Below, one piece after another: positions 23,211 through 35,900 of a stretch of 64,000 bases of DNA. The stretch is from Theristus sp. LFF4_11 (Eukaryota; Nematoda; Chromadorea; Monhysterida; Xyalidae), in assembly GCA_030248135.1 (NCBI GenBank), contig JASANC010002475.1:44441-108440 (forward strand). Reading direction: 5' to 3'. The stretch's first letter is position 1. Every line of letters begins with the position of its first letter. Made by a program: the position numbers and the translations under genes. Under the pieces are notes generated by a model. That model had not been told where the DNA came from, ran no database searches, and saw only the letters and a program-made list of their open reading frames with translations.

Positions 23211-23649
23211 CCGTATTACCTCTATTAAACCCCCCCCCCCAAAATAAACCCCCACCCCCTCGACAAGTTTCCAAATAACTCCCCCCCCAAAAAAATAATC
23301 CCCCATGGGGGATTATTGAAACCTGTTTGAAACACATACCCAGCGAATTCAGTGGCTGGTTGCAGTGAAAATGATGAAATTGTGCTACCAAAGGCCCCAA
23401 ATGGATGAGTTAATGGTAATTTCATTACAAACGGCTGTTGTAAAAGGAAATTTCTGTGTATAGTAGAAGTTTCTGCGACTTCCTTCCTGCCATGGAAGGT
23501 ATTTTTGCCATTTTGCCCACTCCTAAAAATGGTTTCCAAATAAACCTCCCCCCCCAAAAATAAAGCCCCCCCCCCAAAAAAATAAACCCCCACCCCCAGA
23601 AGTCGCTGAAGAAATAAACCCCCATGGGGGTTTATTAGAGGTAATACGG
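23211..23649. mobile_element. TA-flanked MITE, CCGTATTACC ends, copy 2
   Basis: Ends CCGTATTACC / GGTAATACGG flanked by TA (23209-23210 and 23650-23651). Same interior as 12024-12485, including the 'gggtatgtgtttca' block in the opposite orientation. Confidence 0.85.
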
Positions 23650-23935
23650 TATTATCAATTTTTTTGGGTTCTGCGACTCAATGTATTTGCAGACGTCGAA
23701 AGGAAACTAGTTTCAATCTTTATGTGGCAATTCAGAACAGCCCAAGTGACCCGTCCCTATTCAGAGGACTCTGATCACTGTACCAATTTTGAACTCCCAC
23801 GTCATGCATGAAACTGTTCACCTATCTGTATGCGCGCATTGAGTCTCGGGACCAAAAATACAGGATAACTGTTGCAGTCAATATGGTTGATTGAATTGAG
23901 TGACTGATTTTTTCTTAGAAAGAACATCGAAAAAA

Positions 23936-26900
23936 ATGGACGCGTTTGACGTGACGGACGGGCTGCAGGGGGAATCGGAAAACGCAACCGCGCCTACGGC
24001 CGGGTGTTCCATCGAGATCCCACTGAAAGACTCACCTGACGACGTCAGTGCAGCTCGTGTTTGTTTTCGAACAGATTTTTCGGAGTTCCACTGTCTCGTC
24101 TGAAGACCACCACATTTATTTTCGAACTGTGTTTCGTTTTGTTTCGATTCGTTTCGTCGTTTTGTTGCCTTATTTTTGTTTCCATTTCAACGAGTTCTGT
24201 TGAGATCCAAGATGAGGGGAGGGCGACAATAGACACGTCGCGACTGTGGTTCCTCTTGTGTGTTTTTCTGCGTCGAATGTTGCAGAGAACTTTCGTGCAA
24301 CTCGGCCGATTTCGTTGCCCCGTTGCGTTTTCAGGTGATCGAACTTGACTTCACGGAGGCACCAGATGGCGACGAAGTGATGAGTGTCCTCAGGCAGGAG
24401 CAGCCGCCGCTGAATATATGGATTAAGATCGCGGTTAGTCGTTGAATTCGCGTTCACCAATTCATGAACGCTTATGCGGCATTCACGAAGCAGTGTTTAG
24501 TGACGCGTAGCTGTGTTCACAACATTACACTAAACACTCAAGGCGCGTTTAGCAATTAGTTTTTTGTGCGTACGCACGGACACGACACGTAAAAAATGGC
24601 CACGCGATTTAGAAATCGTGTCGTGTGTGCTATCTTAATGCATTACGGACACGATTAGTTTGCGCACGGGATTTAGTACGACGTTTGTGCGTACGGACAA
24701 AAAACTAAATGGTGTTTCCGCCTTTAACTGTGAAAACCGCTACGCTATCACTCAAGTACTGCTTCATTAATGCCACTTTACCCTTTGCATAGTGCTACAC
24801 CGCTGAATCGATATCAAATATTCACTGAATTATTTTTTTTGATTCGAGAAAAAAAGCGGTTATTACAAAAACCGCCATTTTGTTATTGCAGATCGAGTAT
24901 TACAAACAGAACCAGGTGGAATATTTCGTGAAGATTCTCGAGGCCAGCGGTTCAGAAGCGTCGCTGGATTATCGAGGCGTCGAGAGCGATCAAATGGCCG
25001 CGCTGGACATTCTCGCGGCCTACTATGTGAACGAGGTATACAGTCGTACTACTGTGACAATCGGGCACTTTCTATTGGACGCCAACTGTAAACGCCAGCC
25101 AATGTAAAAGTCGTCCAACTGGCGTGTGCTCGCGCTTCGTCCCATCGAGTTGTTGTGTTCTGTCAGTAAAGGCACGTTTATACCTGACGTATGCGGACGG
25201 ACATGCACGTCACGTCACGTTCAGTCTCGTGTTATTGGTTACTACCGTTCACACCTGACGTACGTCTGCATGCCTGCCTACGATGCGCGCACCCTAAAGG
25301 TGCATTCATGAAACAGTATTTAGTGACCGCGTGTAGCTATATTTTAACGCAGCTACGCGTCACTAAATATTGTTTCATGAATGCCGCATTACACCATCGC
25401 TGAATGCTAGCCACAATTGAGATTCAAAAAAACCCATACCCTCGTCACCCAAAAAAAATTGTCACCCTCGTGGCCTGGTGATAGTGCGTTAGACTGCAGT
25501 CTGTGCGTTCGGGGGATCGAGCCCCAGCCGAGGGGTGTATAGGCACTTAATGACAGAGAAAACTCGATGGGCGCCCTACTCAACGGCGTTCTGTACGCTT
25601 CTCTGGGTTAGCCCTGGCTAACAAAAATCGCCTAAAAATCCCAACAACTCCATGCAGGCGCACAAGGAACGCCAGAAGGAGCAGAAACGGGAGCTGTTCA
25701 GCAAGGCGACGCTGTTGTACACGACGGCCGATCGTATCGTGATGTATGATCAGAATCATTTGCTCGGTCGCGCCTATTTCTGTCTGCTCGAGGGCGAGAA
25801 ACTCGACCAAGCGGACGCGCAGTTCAATTTCGTCATCAACCAGGTGCGCTGCGGTCTGATTTTCGAAACTACAGTGCACATCTGGAAAATATACGCAACA
25901 TATGACGTGTAATGACCAACCAACCAATCAGCGCTGAGAATTGCTCATAGCCAACCAATCAGCGCTGAGAATTGCTCATAGCCAATCAGTCAGCGCTGAT
26001 AATTGCTCATAGCCAATCAGTCAGCGCTGAGAGTTGCTCATAGCCAACCAATCAGCGCTGAGAGTTGCTCATGACTAGGGTTGGTAAAAAACCGATTTTT
26101 TATATTGCCAGGAAAAAAACCGGTTTCTTTTCCGTTTTAAAACCATTTTAAAACCATAAAAAAACCGAATGCTTCCCAGCTCCTAAACTTTCCAGAACTT
26201 GGCTTTTTGAACTCAAAATAGGAAATACATCAAAATTAGTGATTTTGAGCAGCGTAAAATGCTGTTTTCGGGCATACAACCGACCCAATTTGCTATTTTT
26301 GCCACCCAATGCTATCCAATTTTTTGTTTCAAATCAAATCAATTTCGCTTTTATTGGTTTCCAAGGCAGCACGTTCAATAAATTGAAAACAAAGACTTGG
26401 CAGTGACCGTGTAGGTGTGGGGAGCGGGGAGGGACGGTTGCAAGGAGAACGGATAGCTGACCCCGAATAGGGGGCGAGATTTGCAGAACTGCAAAGTGAA
26501 ACCGGTAGCGGATTGCGTTCGAAAATTAAGATTTCATCAGTTACCCTTTGCAAATCGACAACATCGTCAGTTAGTCTGCATATGCACTTAGTTTAGTAGT
26601 CACCTTGTCTTCATCGTATTTCACTTGACCCTTGCCACAAAAGCTTCTGCAAAACGATGCTTCACCAGTTCAGTTCGACACAGTTTACTTGACCGTTTTT
26701 TCAAAAATATAATTTTACATTTTATCAATCAAACGAAAGATAGTGATTTTTGACCACGAAGTTTGAAAATTTTTAAGGTAAAAAACCGGTTCTTTATTTT
26801 TTCAAGAAAAAAACTGAAAAAAAAACCGGTTTTAAAACGGAAAAGAAACCGGTTTTTTTTGTGCCAACCCTACCCATGACCAACCAATCAGCGCTGAGAG

Positions 26901-29900
26901 TTGCTCATGACCAACCAATCAGCGCTGAGAGTTGCTCATGACCAACCAATCAGCGCTGAGAGTTGCTCATGACCACCCAATCAGCGCTGAGAATTGCTCA
27001 TGACCAACCAATCAGCGCTGAGAATTGCTCATAGCCAACCAATCAGCGCTGAGAATTGCGCCGCAGTTGGGATTCACAGCGCCGTAATTCATTCATTGCC
27101 ATTTTCATTGCCATTTCAATTGCCATTTCAGACGCCGCAGAACATTCCGGCGCTCCTCGGCAAGGCGTGCATCGCGTATCAGAAGCGCGACTACAAAGGA
27201 GCGTTGTTCTTCTACAAGAAAGCGCTCAAGTTCAATCTGAAGTGCCCGGCCGATGTCCGACTAGGCATGGGCCATTGTTTCGTGAAGCTGAACAAGTTGG
27301 AGAAGGCAAAGTTGGTCTGCGCTTGTTTTTTTTGGGCGCGTGCATTTGGCATTATTCACACCTGTTAGATCATTTAGCAGAGCACGCTAATACAAACGAA
27401 TGAACGGTGTCATGGTTTTGTTGGAATGGAATAAAGCAAACCAGTTTCGGCTAAATATGTCTCCTCACCAACCCGGTGCCGTTCATTCATTGCACTTTCG
27501 CGAGCTTTGTATTCGACGACACACGCAGCAGTGCCGAGGCCGTGGTCGAACTTGATTTGTTTCTCATCTGATTTCGCAATCGGAACATTTTTTTTGTTTC
27601 TTGAAACTTCAGACTTGCCTACAAACGCGCAATTGAACTGGATGCGAGCTGCGTCGACGCGATCGTCGGTCTCGCCGTGCTTGGCATCAACGAGCACACT
27701 GCCGACGGCATCAAAGGTTGCGCGGTGGTTTTCATCGGTTGCACTTGCTTGTACAGTAATCGACTGCACTTGCTTGTACAGTAATCGACTGCACTTGCTT
27801 GTACAGTAATCGACTGCACTTGCTTGTACAGTAATCGACTGCACTTGCTTGTACAGTAATCGACTGCACTTGCTTGTACAGTAATCGACTGCACTTGCTT
27901 GTACAGTAATCGACTGCACTTGCTTGTACAGTAATCGACTGCACTTGCTTGTACAGTAATCGACTGCACTTGCTTGTACAGTAATCGACTGCACTTGCTT
28001 GTACAGAAATCGATTGCACTTGCTTGTACAGAAATCGATTGCACTTGCTTGTACAGAAATCGACTGCACTTGCTTGTACAGTAATCGATTGCATTTGCTT
28101 GTACAGTAATCGACTGCACCTGCTTGTACAGTAATCGACTGCACTTGCTTGTACAGTAATCGACTGCACTTGCTTGTACAGTAATCGACTGCACTTGCTT
28201 GTACAGTAATTGACTGCACTTGCTTGTACAGTAATCGACTGCACTTGCTTGTACAGTAATCGACTGCACCTGCTTGTACAGTAATCGACTGCACTTGCTT
28301 GTACAGTAATCGACTGCACCTGCTTGTACAGTAATCGACTGCACTTGCTTGTACAGTAATCGACTGCACTTGCTTGTACAGTAATCGACTGCACTTGCTT
28401 GTACAGTAATCGACTGCACTTGCTTGTACAGTAATCGACTGCACCTGCTTGTACAGTAATCGACTGCACTTGCTTGTACAGTAATCGATTGCACTTGCTT
28501 GTACGGCATGTTCGTCTGCACCGGTCACGCTTGTTTCGCAGATAGAGTAGTTTTGAATCACAATAAGAGCGAAAATGCAATCGGGTTTGGTTTGCAATCC
28601 AAACACCTCCCCCCCATTTGAGTCTGAATGTCTCATCTTCCAGGATTCCGTTCGTTCGTCCTTCTTTCACGAGGCGATTTTCTTCGTGTTCTAATTCAAA
28701 ATTCTTCTTGTGATGCCCTGTATGCTGCGAACAAAAGTGACAGGTCTAAACGTACACGCTATATTGATGGCATGCCAGCGTGCCGTGTGCCGAGGTTGCT
28801 GGTTTGCAACTTATGCAACTGCCTGTGACCCTAAAGCGAGCCAAACTTAGAAACCGAAACTGAACCGGTGAAGCAAACAAACGCTTTGGATGCTTCGCCA
28901 TTCGCATCGCATTTCAACGTTGCACGTTTTCGACACAAACAAAACGTCTTGAAGTTGTTGTTTTTTGTGCAGCCGGCGTGCAACTGTTGAGCAAGGCGTA
29001 CACGCTGCCGCACGGCCGTCAACACCCGATGGTGTTGAATCATCTCGCGAATCATTTCTTCTTCAAGAAGGTTAGATGATGGCGGAAAGTTGATTTTTTT
29101 TGCAAAATTGAAATCTTCATCCATCGCGTTGGATACCAAATGGAGTCAAACGGTTGTAAACTGAACGCGAAGAAGAGCAGAGCATTGGATAGTAAATTGA
29201 GATGAAAGCGAACAGGAACAGAATGCTGCGAAAGTGAGTGACGTGACGCCAACATCGCCGCGGAAAACACGCGCATGATCTTCAGTTCCGAACTTGTTCA
29301 ACGAGCATTTCAGCGTTTATATGAACCTGCTGAGCCTGATTTACGTGCTTCACATGAAAGTTCGCTGTTTGCGGTTTCGCCATGCAGACGCATACCGCGG
29401 TGCCCCCTTGTTCGTCAGTCCGACGGACACCAGGCAGAACTGCCGAAGCGTGTTTTACCACAGACTGCTCGTTTTGTCCGCACACTTGGGTTCTGCACAA
29501 AACTGAAGTAAAGGTCATGCGTGTGTGTGTTTACAGCGCTGTGCTGTTGGTTGTGGCACTGTCGCGAACAAACACACCGGCATGCATGCGTTGTGCGGCC
29601 ATGCGCCCAGTGTGATCTGTGCTGGTGTGTTTGTGTAACATCAACATCAGAGAGAGAAGTCACTGCGGGTGACGTACTGAAGGGGTCAATTCATGCACGA
29701 CATTACATCCGGCACGTCATGTGTGAATGCTTGTATGAACGAGCACGTGTTCGAAAGATAACGTGCCGTGCTGTATTGCTGTTTCTTTGCTCCATGAATG
29801 AGACGTGACGTGCCGGATAAATTTCGTGCGCATGAATTTGCCTAAACCCGCCAACCAACCAACCAACCAACCGATTCAAGGTTCACCACAGGAACTTTTC

Positions 29901-32900
29901 TATGCGTTTCCGTCCGTTCAACCAGGATTTACGGAAACGTAGATAACGTGCCGCGCTGAATTGCTGTTTTTTATGCTCATTGAACGAGACGTGTTGTGCC
30001 GGATAAATTTCGTGCGCACGAATTTGCCCAAAAGCCAACCAATCAACCAACCGATCCCAAAAATGCACCGCATTCAGACGAGAACTTTTTCGTCCGCTTC
30101 CAACCAGGACTACGAAAAGGTGACCAGCCTGGCGTTGCACGCGTTTCACTCGACCGAAAACGAGGCGATGCGCGCGGAGAGCTGCTACCAGTTGGCACGA
30201 TGTTTTCACGTGCAGAACGACTGCGACCAGGCATTTCAGTATTACTATCAGGTGGTGCAGGCAATGGTGCACGACTGAATGGTGGTGTTTTTTGTGAAGT
30301 TGGCTGTTTTTTTGACATAAGTTTCTATTGTTGAAACGTTGAACACAAGTTGTTGTTGTTGTTGAAAGATTGAATTTTTCGCGGTTGAACGACGGAAAAA
30401 ATGAGTTGTGGTTGGGTTGTGTTCACTTCTGAACACTTGCGCCGCAAGTCGTGTGTATCTTTTTTTGCAATTGGTGTGCTTTTTATCAGTGCGTTTTCTG
30501 TAAAGCGAGGCATATTAGCGATCGTGTGTGGTTTTCTGCCTTGTGTTAGGCCGTGCAAACTCATGTCAATTGAAGTGTGCTTTGATTAGATAAAAGACAT
30601 CAGGTTTCTAATCTGGCTGAAAGCTTTTTTTCATGGTGTGTCTCGTTTCCTTGTGATTTGAGTTGAAAACGCTTCACTTTCTTGAACTTTCAGGCGACCC
30701 AATTTGCAAGCTCCTCGTTTGTGCTGCCGTTCTTCGGGCTCGGCCAAATGTATATCTATCGCGAGGATTACGAAAATGTGAGTGTGTACAGTTTAGAGTT
30801 TTTTTGAGCAGCTGTTTTGCAATGAACGCGCAATGTCGTTTTGAATAAGAAAACACCGCCGTTTATTCAAACCCGTCCGACCGACATGACGTCATATGTT
30901 GTGAAAGCCGCCCATTTGTGATGCTCACTCCGGCGCCAGTTTCGCTCTTTCGCTCACTGTCACACGCGGCTGTTGTTCACTTGCTCGGGGTGCATCAGCC
31001 GAAAACTGGTAAATCCTGGTTGCTGTGCGTCTGATAACCAGCGCAGTGTTGTTTCACACGCACACACAGCACACGTGATGACGTCATTTCGCTGTGTCAC
31101 TTTCGAAACAACCGGCTATACCACTACTTCAACCCAACCCCCCCCCCAGTTGAAAGAAGATCCCATGCAACAGCTGGATAAAAGTTTTTCTTGCTTTCAA
31201 CTGAGCACCAACAATAACAAAAAAACATAAAAACAGCAACAGTTTACCGATCAACACACACACACACCCTGTCATTGCAGGCGATCGCGTGCTTCGAGAA
31301 GGTGCACAAGCAGAATCCGTCCAACTACGAGACGACGAAGATACTCGGCTCGCTGTACGCGCAGACCGCAGCCGTGCAGACGCCGCAGCAGCACGCGGCC
31401 GCGGCGGCGACCGGCGGCGGCGTTGTTGTCGCGTCGTCGCTGTCGGACGTGAAACGGCGCGACCGGCGTCAACAGGCGCGCGAGCACTTGAAGAAGGTGA
31501 TCGAGCTGTGCGACGACGACGTCGAGGTGTGGATCGAGTACGCGCAGCTGCTCGAGGAGACCGACGCGCAGGCCGGTGGCTCGTTTTGCGCTTCGGCTTC
31601 TTTTTTTGCGTTCTCGTTATTTGTTCCGCCATCCATCCGTCCATCCGTGTTTACTTCCATTCATACATCCATCCGTGTTTACTTCCATTCATACATCCAT
31701 CCGTGTTTACTTCCATTCATACATGCGTCCGCCGCTGTACAGCGCAGATACGTCATCACGCACGTTCAAGTTTGAATTTTGAATTTTGATTTGAATGTTT
31801 GCAATCCTGCCGCAATTTCAAACTCCGATGGTCATTGTGATCAACCGGGGAAACCGCACGACTAACACCGCACAGTGTTGGTTGGATAGATGTGGAAAAT
31901 TTGTGGAAATATATGGGTGAAACCGTTGAGGTAGATTGATGCACGCGCGCGCTAAAGCGTAGGCGGCAAGCTCAATCACGAATGACAAAATGAAGCGGTG
32001 CCAGTTGCGCTGCAGGCTTGCTAGCCCGCCCGACCTGTTAGCCAACGCGTGCTGCACAGGGCCAACGCTTCCCTGCATCATTCATGCGCTGCCAGCGCTT
32101 CAGCGCGCGCGTGCGCTCTAAAACGTGAGCGTGAAATAAAGCTGCTCTGTTGTTGCTTCATGAACGTGACGCGAACTGACGCTAAGCCGCTCATGCTCCA
32201 TGATTGGCGCTTTTAAGCGGATTTGCGTAGAATTGCTTCAAAGGCACAAAGAATGCAATTCGGTGATCGGTCGCCGGAGTCACCGGCGCCCGTCGGCCAA
32301 CACATGAAATGGCCATAACTCGCGATAGCGTGGGTCTTTGGCCGGAAAATTTTGTGCACTTACTCAGGACACTCAGTAGCATCGTTTTAGCGCACAATAT
32401 TCAAATTCCATTCTTTTCACCATCGAGCGCTAGTCATACCGCTTTTGTGTGCAAGGCGTTTTGAAAGATGTATTGTATCCCGTTTGATCAGTTGATTTGC
32501 CGTGTGTTTATTTTTTTTTGTTTTTTTTTCAGGCCGCCCTCAGCGCGTATGAGCGTGCCCGTCAGCTGCTGGTTGAGTTGGTCGGCGCCGCGGCGGAGAT
32601 GCCGGCCGAGTTGCTGAACAACATGGCCTCGCTGCATTTCACGCTCGGTCATCTGCCGCAGGCGAAGGTTCCAACGCGTCACGGGTGTTCTTGTTGTTGC
32701 TGTTGTGGTTTTTGGGGGGCTGGCGCGAATGTTGCAACTCTTTGCAACTCCATCCATCAGCTCGGCGTTGCACTATAACGTGCAAGCACTGGTTCTTGCG
32801 GTTTCGCCTGGTCAGCGCGTATTATACCGCGAACCCTCGGGCTCGCCAGTACGACAAGGCCCTGGGGCTGTAGCCCAATCAAACATGATGACCAGCGCAG

Positions 32901-35900
32901 ACGGATGTTATGTCTGCCTGAAACGTCAGCACTGTCGTGCTATCAGCTGCATGGCACTATGGCAGTCCATATGGCTGCGTTTCCTGCGAGCTCTGCCGCG
33001 ACAAATGCTACAGTTTGCTTTGCTATGCCACGCAAACAAACTCAGAAAGCGCACTTAGCGATATCGCGTGTGTGCCTGTGTGTTTGTTAGTGACTGCGCA
33101 ACATTGAGAGCGGCATTCATGAAGTAGTATTTCAGTGACCGTGTTGCCCATGTTTTAACACAGCTACGCGTCACTGAATACTACTTCATGGATGCCGCGT
33201 TACTGTGCACACTCAACAGAGTGACCGGTCTTCAGACGAGAGGACTTCAGCACGTCTGTTGCGTGTTTTTTTGTTGTCAACGTCTGAAAGGACACCATCG
33301 CCTTCGAATTGTGACATGAATTTTTTTCTTTTTTCGACAAAAAAGCGCTCAGAAAAATTTCCCAGTGGTTTCCGGCGTTTTTTCTTTGCGAATAGCAATG
33401 AGCATGGAATCATGTTTTGGATATCAGCTTTACCATTTGCCATGGACTCTAGGAACGCTTTTGCTTCTGATATCGTTGCGAAAAAATCTTTTTCAGAAGC
33501 TTTTCGAGGAAGCGAAATTGAAAACCGAAGCTGAGCTCGAGACGGCCACTGATGACGTGAGGCTGCAAGTGACTGCAATACAGGTGAGTTTGGAAAAACG
33601 TTTTTTTCTGAAAAGAGGTTTTGATGTCTAAGTTCGTGGTTGGCTTGTGCCTTGCATACATGCGAAAAACGAATTTTTACGTCAGTTTTTACGTCAGTAT
33701 TTTTTCTTTCACCGCGAGTGCTGAACACTGTTCTAGCGAAGGCTCGTCATTTCGACAAGTCTCTAGACCCTGAAAAAAAAACAATGTCCAGCAGTCTGTC
33801 ATTAAAATCTACTATGTCTCAAAAGTTGTGAATTCCAAATTCAGAAAGTTGGTGTTTTTTTCAGGTCACTGTGAAATACAATCTGGCGCGCGTGTTTGAG
33901 TCGCTGTGTGAGTTCGACAAAGCTGAGAAGCTCTACAAGAGCATACTACGAGAACGGCCCGGCTACATTGATTGTGAGTGTGGTCGCTTGATTTCGTTTT
34001 GCTTTTTGGTGTCATAGTTTCTCTCGTTGACGATCAGGACGTTCATTCATTGGAGCAAGATCGTGTCGAGACCGAATGCAGCTAATTGAATACCGTACTC
34101 CTTGAAGACGAACAAAAACTGCACGACACAAAAAAACCGAACCAAAAAAACCGCCGCCCGACAGGCTACCTCCGCCTCGGCTGCCTGGCGCGCGACCGCG
34201 GCCAAATCTACGACGCCTCCTCGTGCTTCAAGGACGCGCTCGCGGTCAACCAGGCGAACGCGGACGCGTGGACGCTGATCGGCAATCTGCACATGGCCAA
34301 GTGCGAGTGGGGCCCGGCGCAGAAGAAGTTCGAGCACGTGCTGAAGTTCGCCGACCACCAGAGCGATCCGTACAGTCTGGTGGCGTTGGGCAACGTCTGG
34401 CTCGAGACGCTCTTCCTGCCGACGGCGGCGCGCGACCGGGAGAAGGTGACCCCCCGCCGCGGGGGTGGGGATGGAAAAAACCGTTTTTGTGAAAAAACCG
34501 TTTTTTTGTGAAAAACCGGTTTTTTCACGGTTTTGAAACTGTTTTTTTACCCGGGGATTTTTTCTCTAAAATGGTTTTCCAGCTTCAAATATTGCTCTAG
34601 AGTTTGCCAAACACACAATTGAGCGAGAAAAGCTGGATTAACGGTGTTTTCCTGCTATCCCTAGGGGGCGTACGGACCGGTTCTTTTCTTGGTTGCAAAG
34701 TATGTTTTTGCTTATGTCACTTTGCCTGACTTTTCGGGTTGCATTGCACGATACAGAGCACATGTGTTTGAGAGAACGAATGTTGCGGGTTTAGCTATAA
34801 TGCAATTCAAACACCGATTTGTAGTCTTCCTGCAACTCCGATACACCGTGCTGTCTCATATCGCGAGCTCTGTATTTCGCGAGAAAAAGTGACAGGATCA
34901 GGCAAACATACTTTATTATTATCTTGTAGTTTTTTTTGCAGCTACTTTTTCGATCTCCGTTTACCGCATGCTGTTTTTATGTACGCCGGAGTTTCCTGCT
35001 TTTCGCGAAATAAAATGGATGTGTGGATGTTTTTTTTCGAGTTCTGCGACTCAATACATTGATAGATAGATAGAAGACCAGCTTTATTGCTTGACGCGGC
35101 GATTTAAAATTTGAACGGTTTTTTCAGGAAAAACGTCACCGTGATCGGGCGCTCGACCATTTTCGGAAGGCGCTGAAAATTCTACCCTCGAACATCTGGG
35201 CTGCGAATGGGATCGGTTGGTTTTTTGAACGCGGTTTGAGTTCTACTAGCCAATTGGCCAGTGTAGGAATGGAACCAGCCAATCAGCGTTCGTTGAGGCG
35301 CCGCCCTTGTCTTCGTTTTCTGACGTACCAAATCCAACAAAACATGTCCGCAATGCAGATAACAGCAACGCAACAATAACGCAACAACAATGATAAGTGT
35401 GCACTCAGAAACACTAAAACGTCTTGCACATAAGAACGGTATGAAATGCCATATGGGGCGCTCGATGGCCAAAAAATGGAATTTTGATATTTTGGGATAA
35501 AACGATGCTACTAAGTGTCCTGAGTAAGTGCACAAAATTTTTTGGCCAAACACCTACCGTAACCCGAGTTATGGCCATTTTATGTGTTGGCCGACGGGCG
35601 CCGGTGACTCCGGCGACCGATCGTCGAATTGCATTTTTTGGGCTTTTAAAGCAATTTTACGCAAATCCGAGGTGACCACGTGAAAGAGGAGAACAAACTG
35701 AATCAGATCCACTACTTTTTGATTAAATTTAGCAAATTTTTAGTTGTGCCCTGAAATTCTGGCTTGTACGACAGAGATTTTAAAAAAGCGCCCGGCTCTA
35801 ACGGTTTCAGAAAATTTCGCAATAACAGAAAGATAGCCCAGATTCTGGGCTTTACGATGATGCCAAAATCATGCCCCGTTATTACTTTTTGGCTATTTTA

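Noticed and set aside
27410..28670. Minus-strand frames of 300-408 codons rich in [15 protein letters not shown] repeats
   Set aside because: They are the 25-bp minisatellite read in three frames; no start context, no family, and they overlap a CTR9 exon in antisense.
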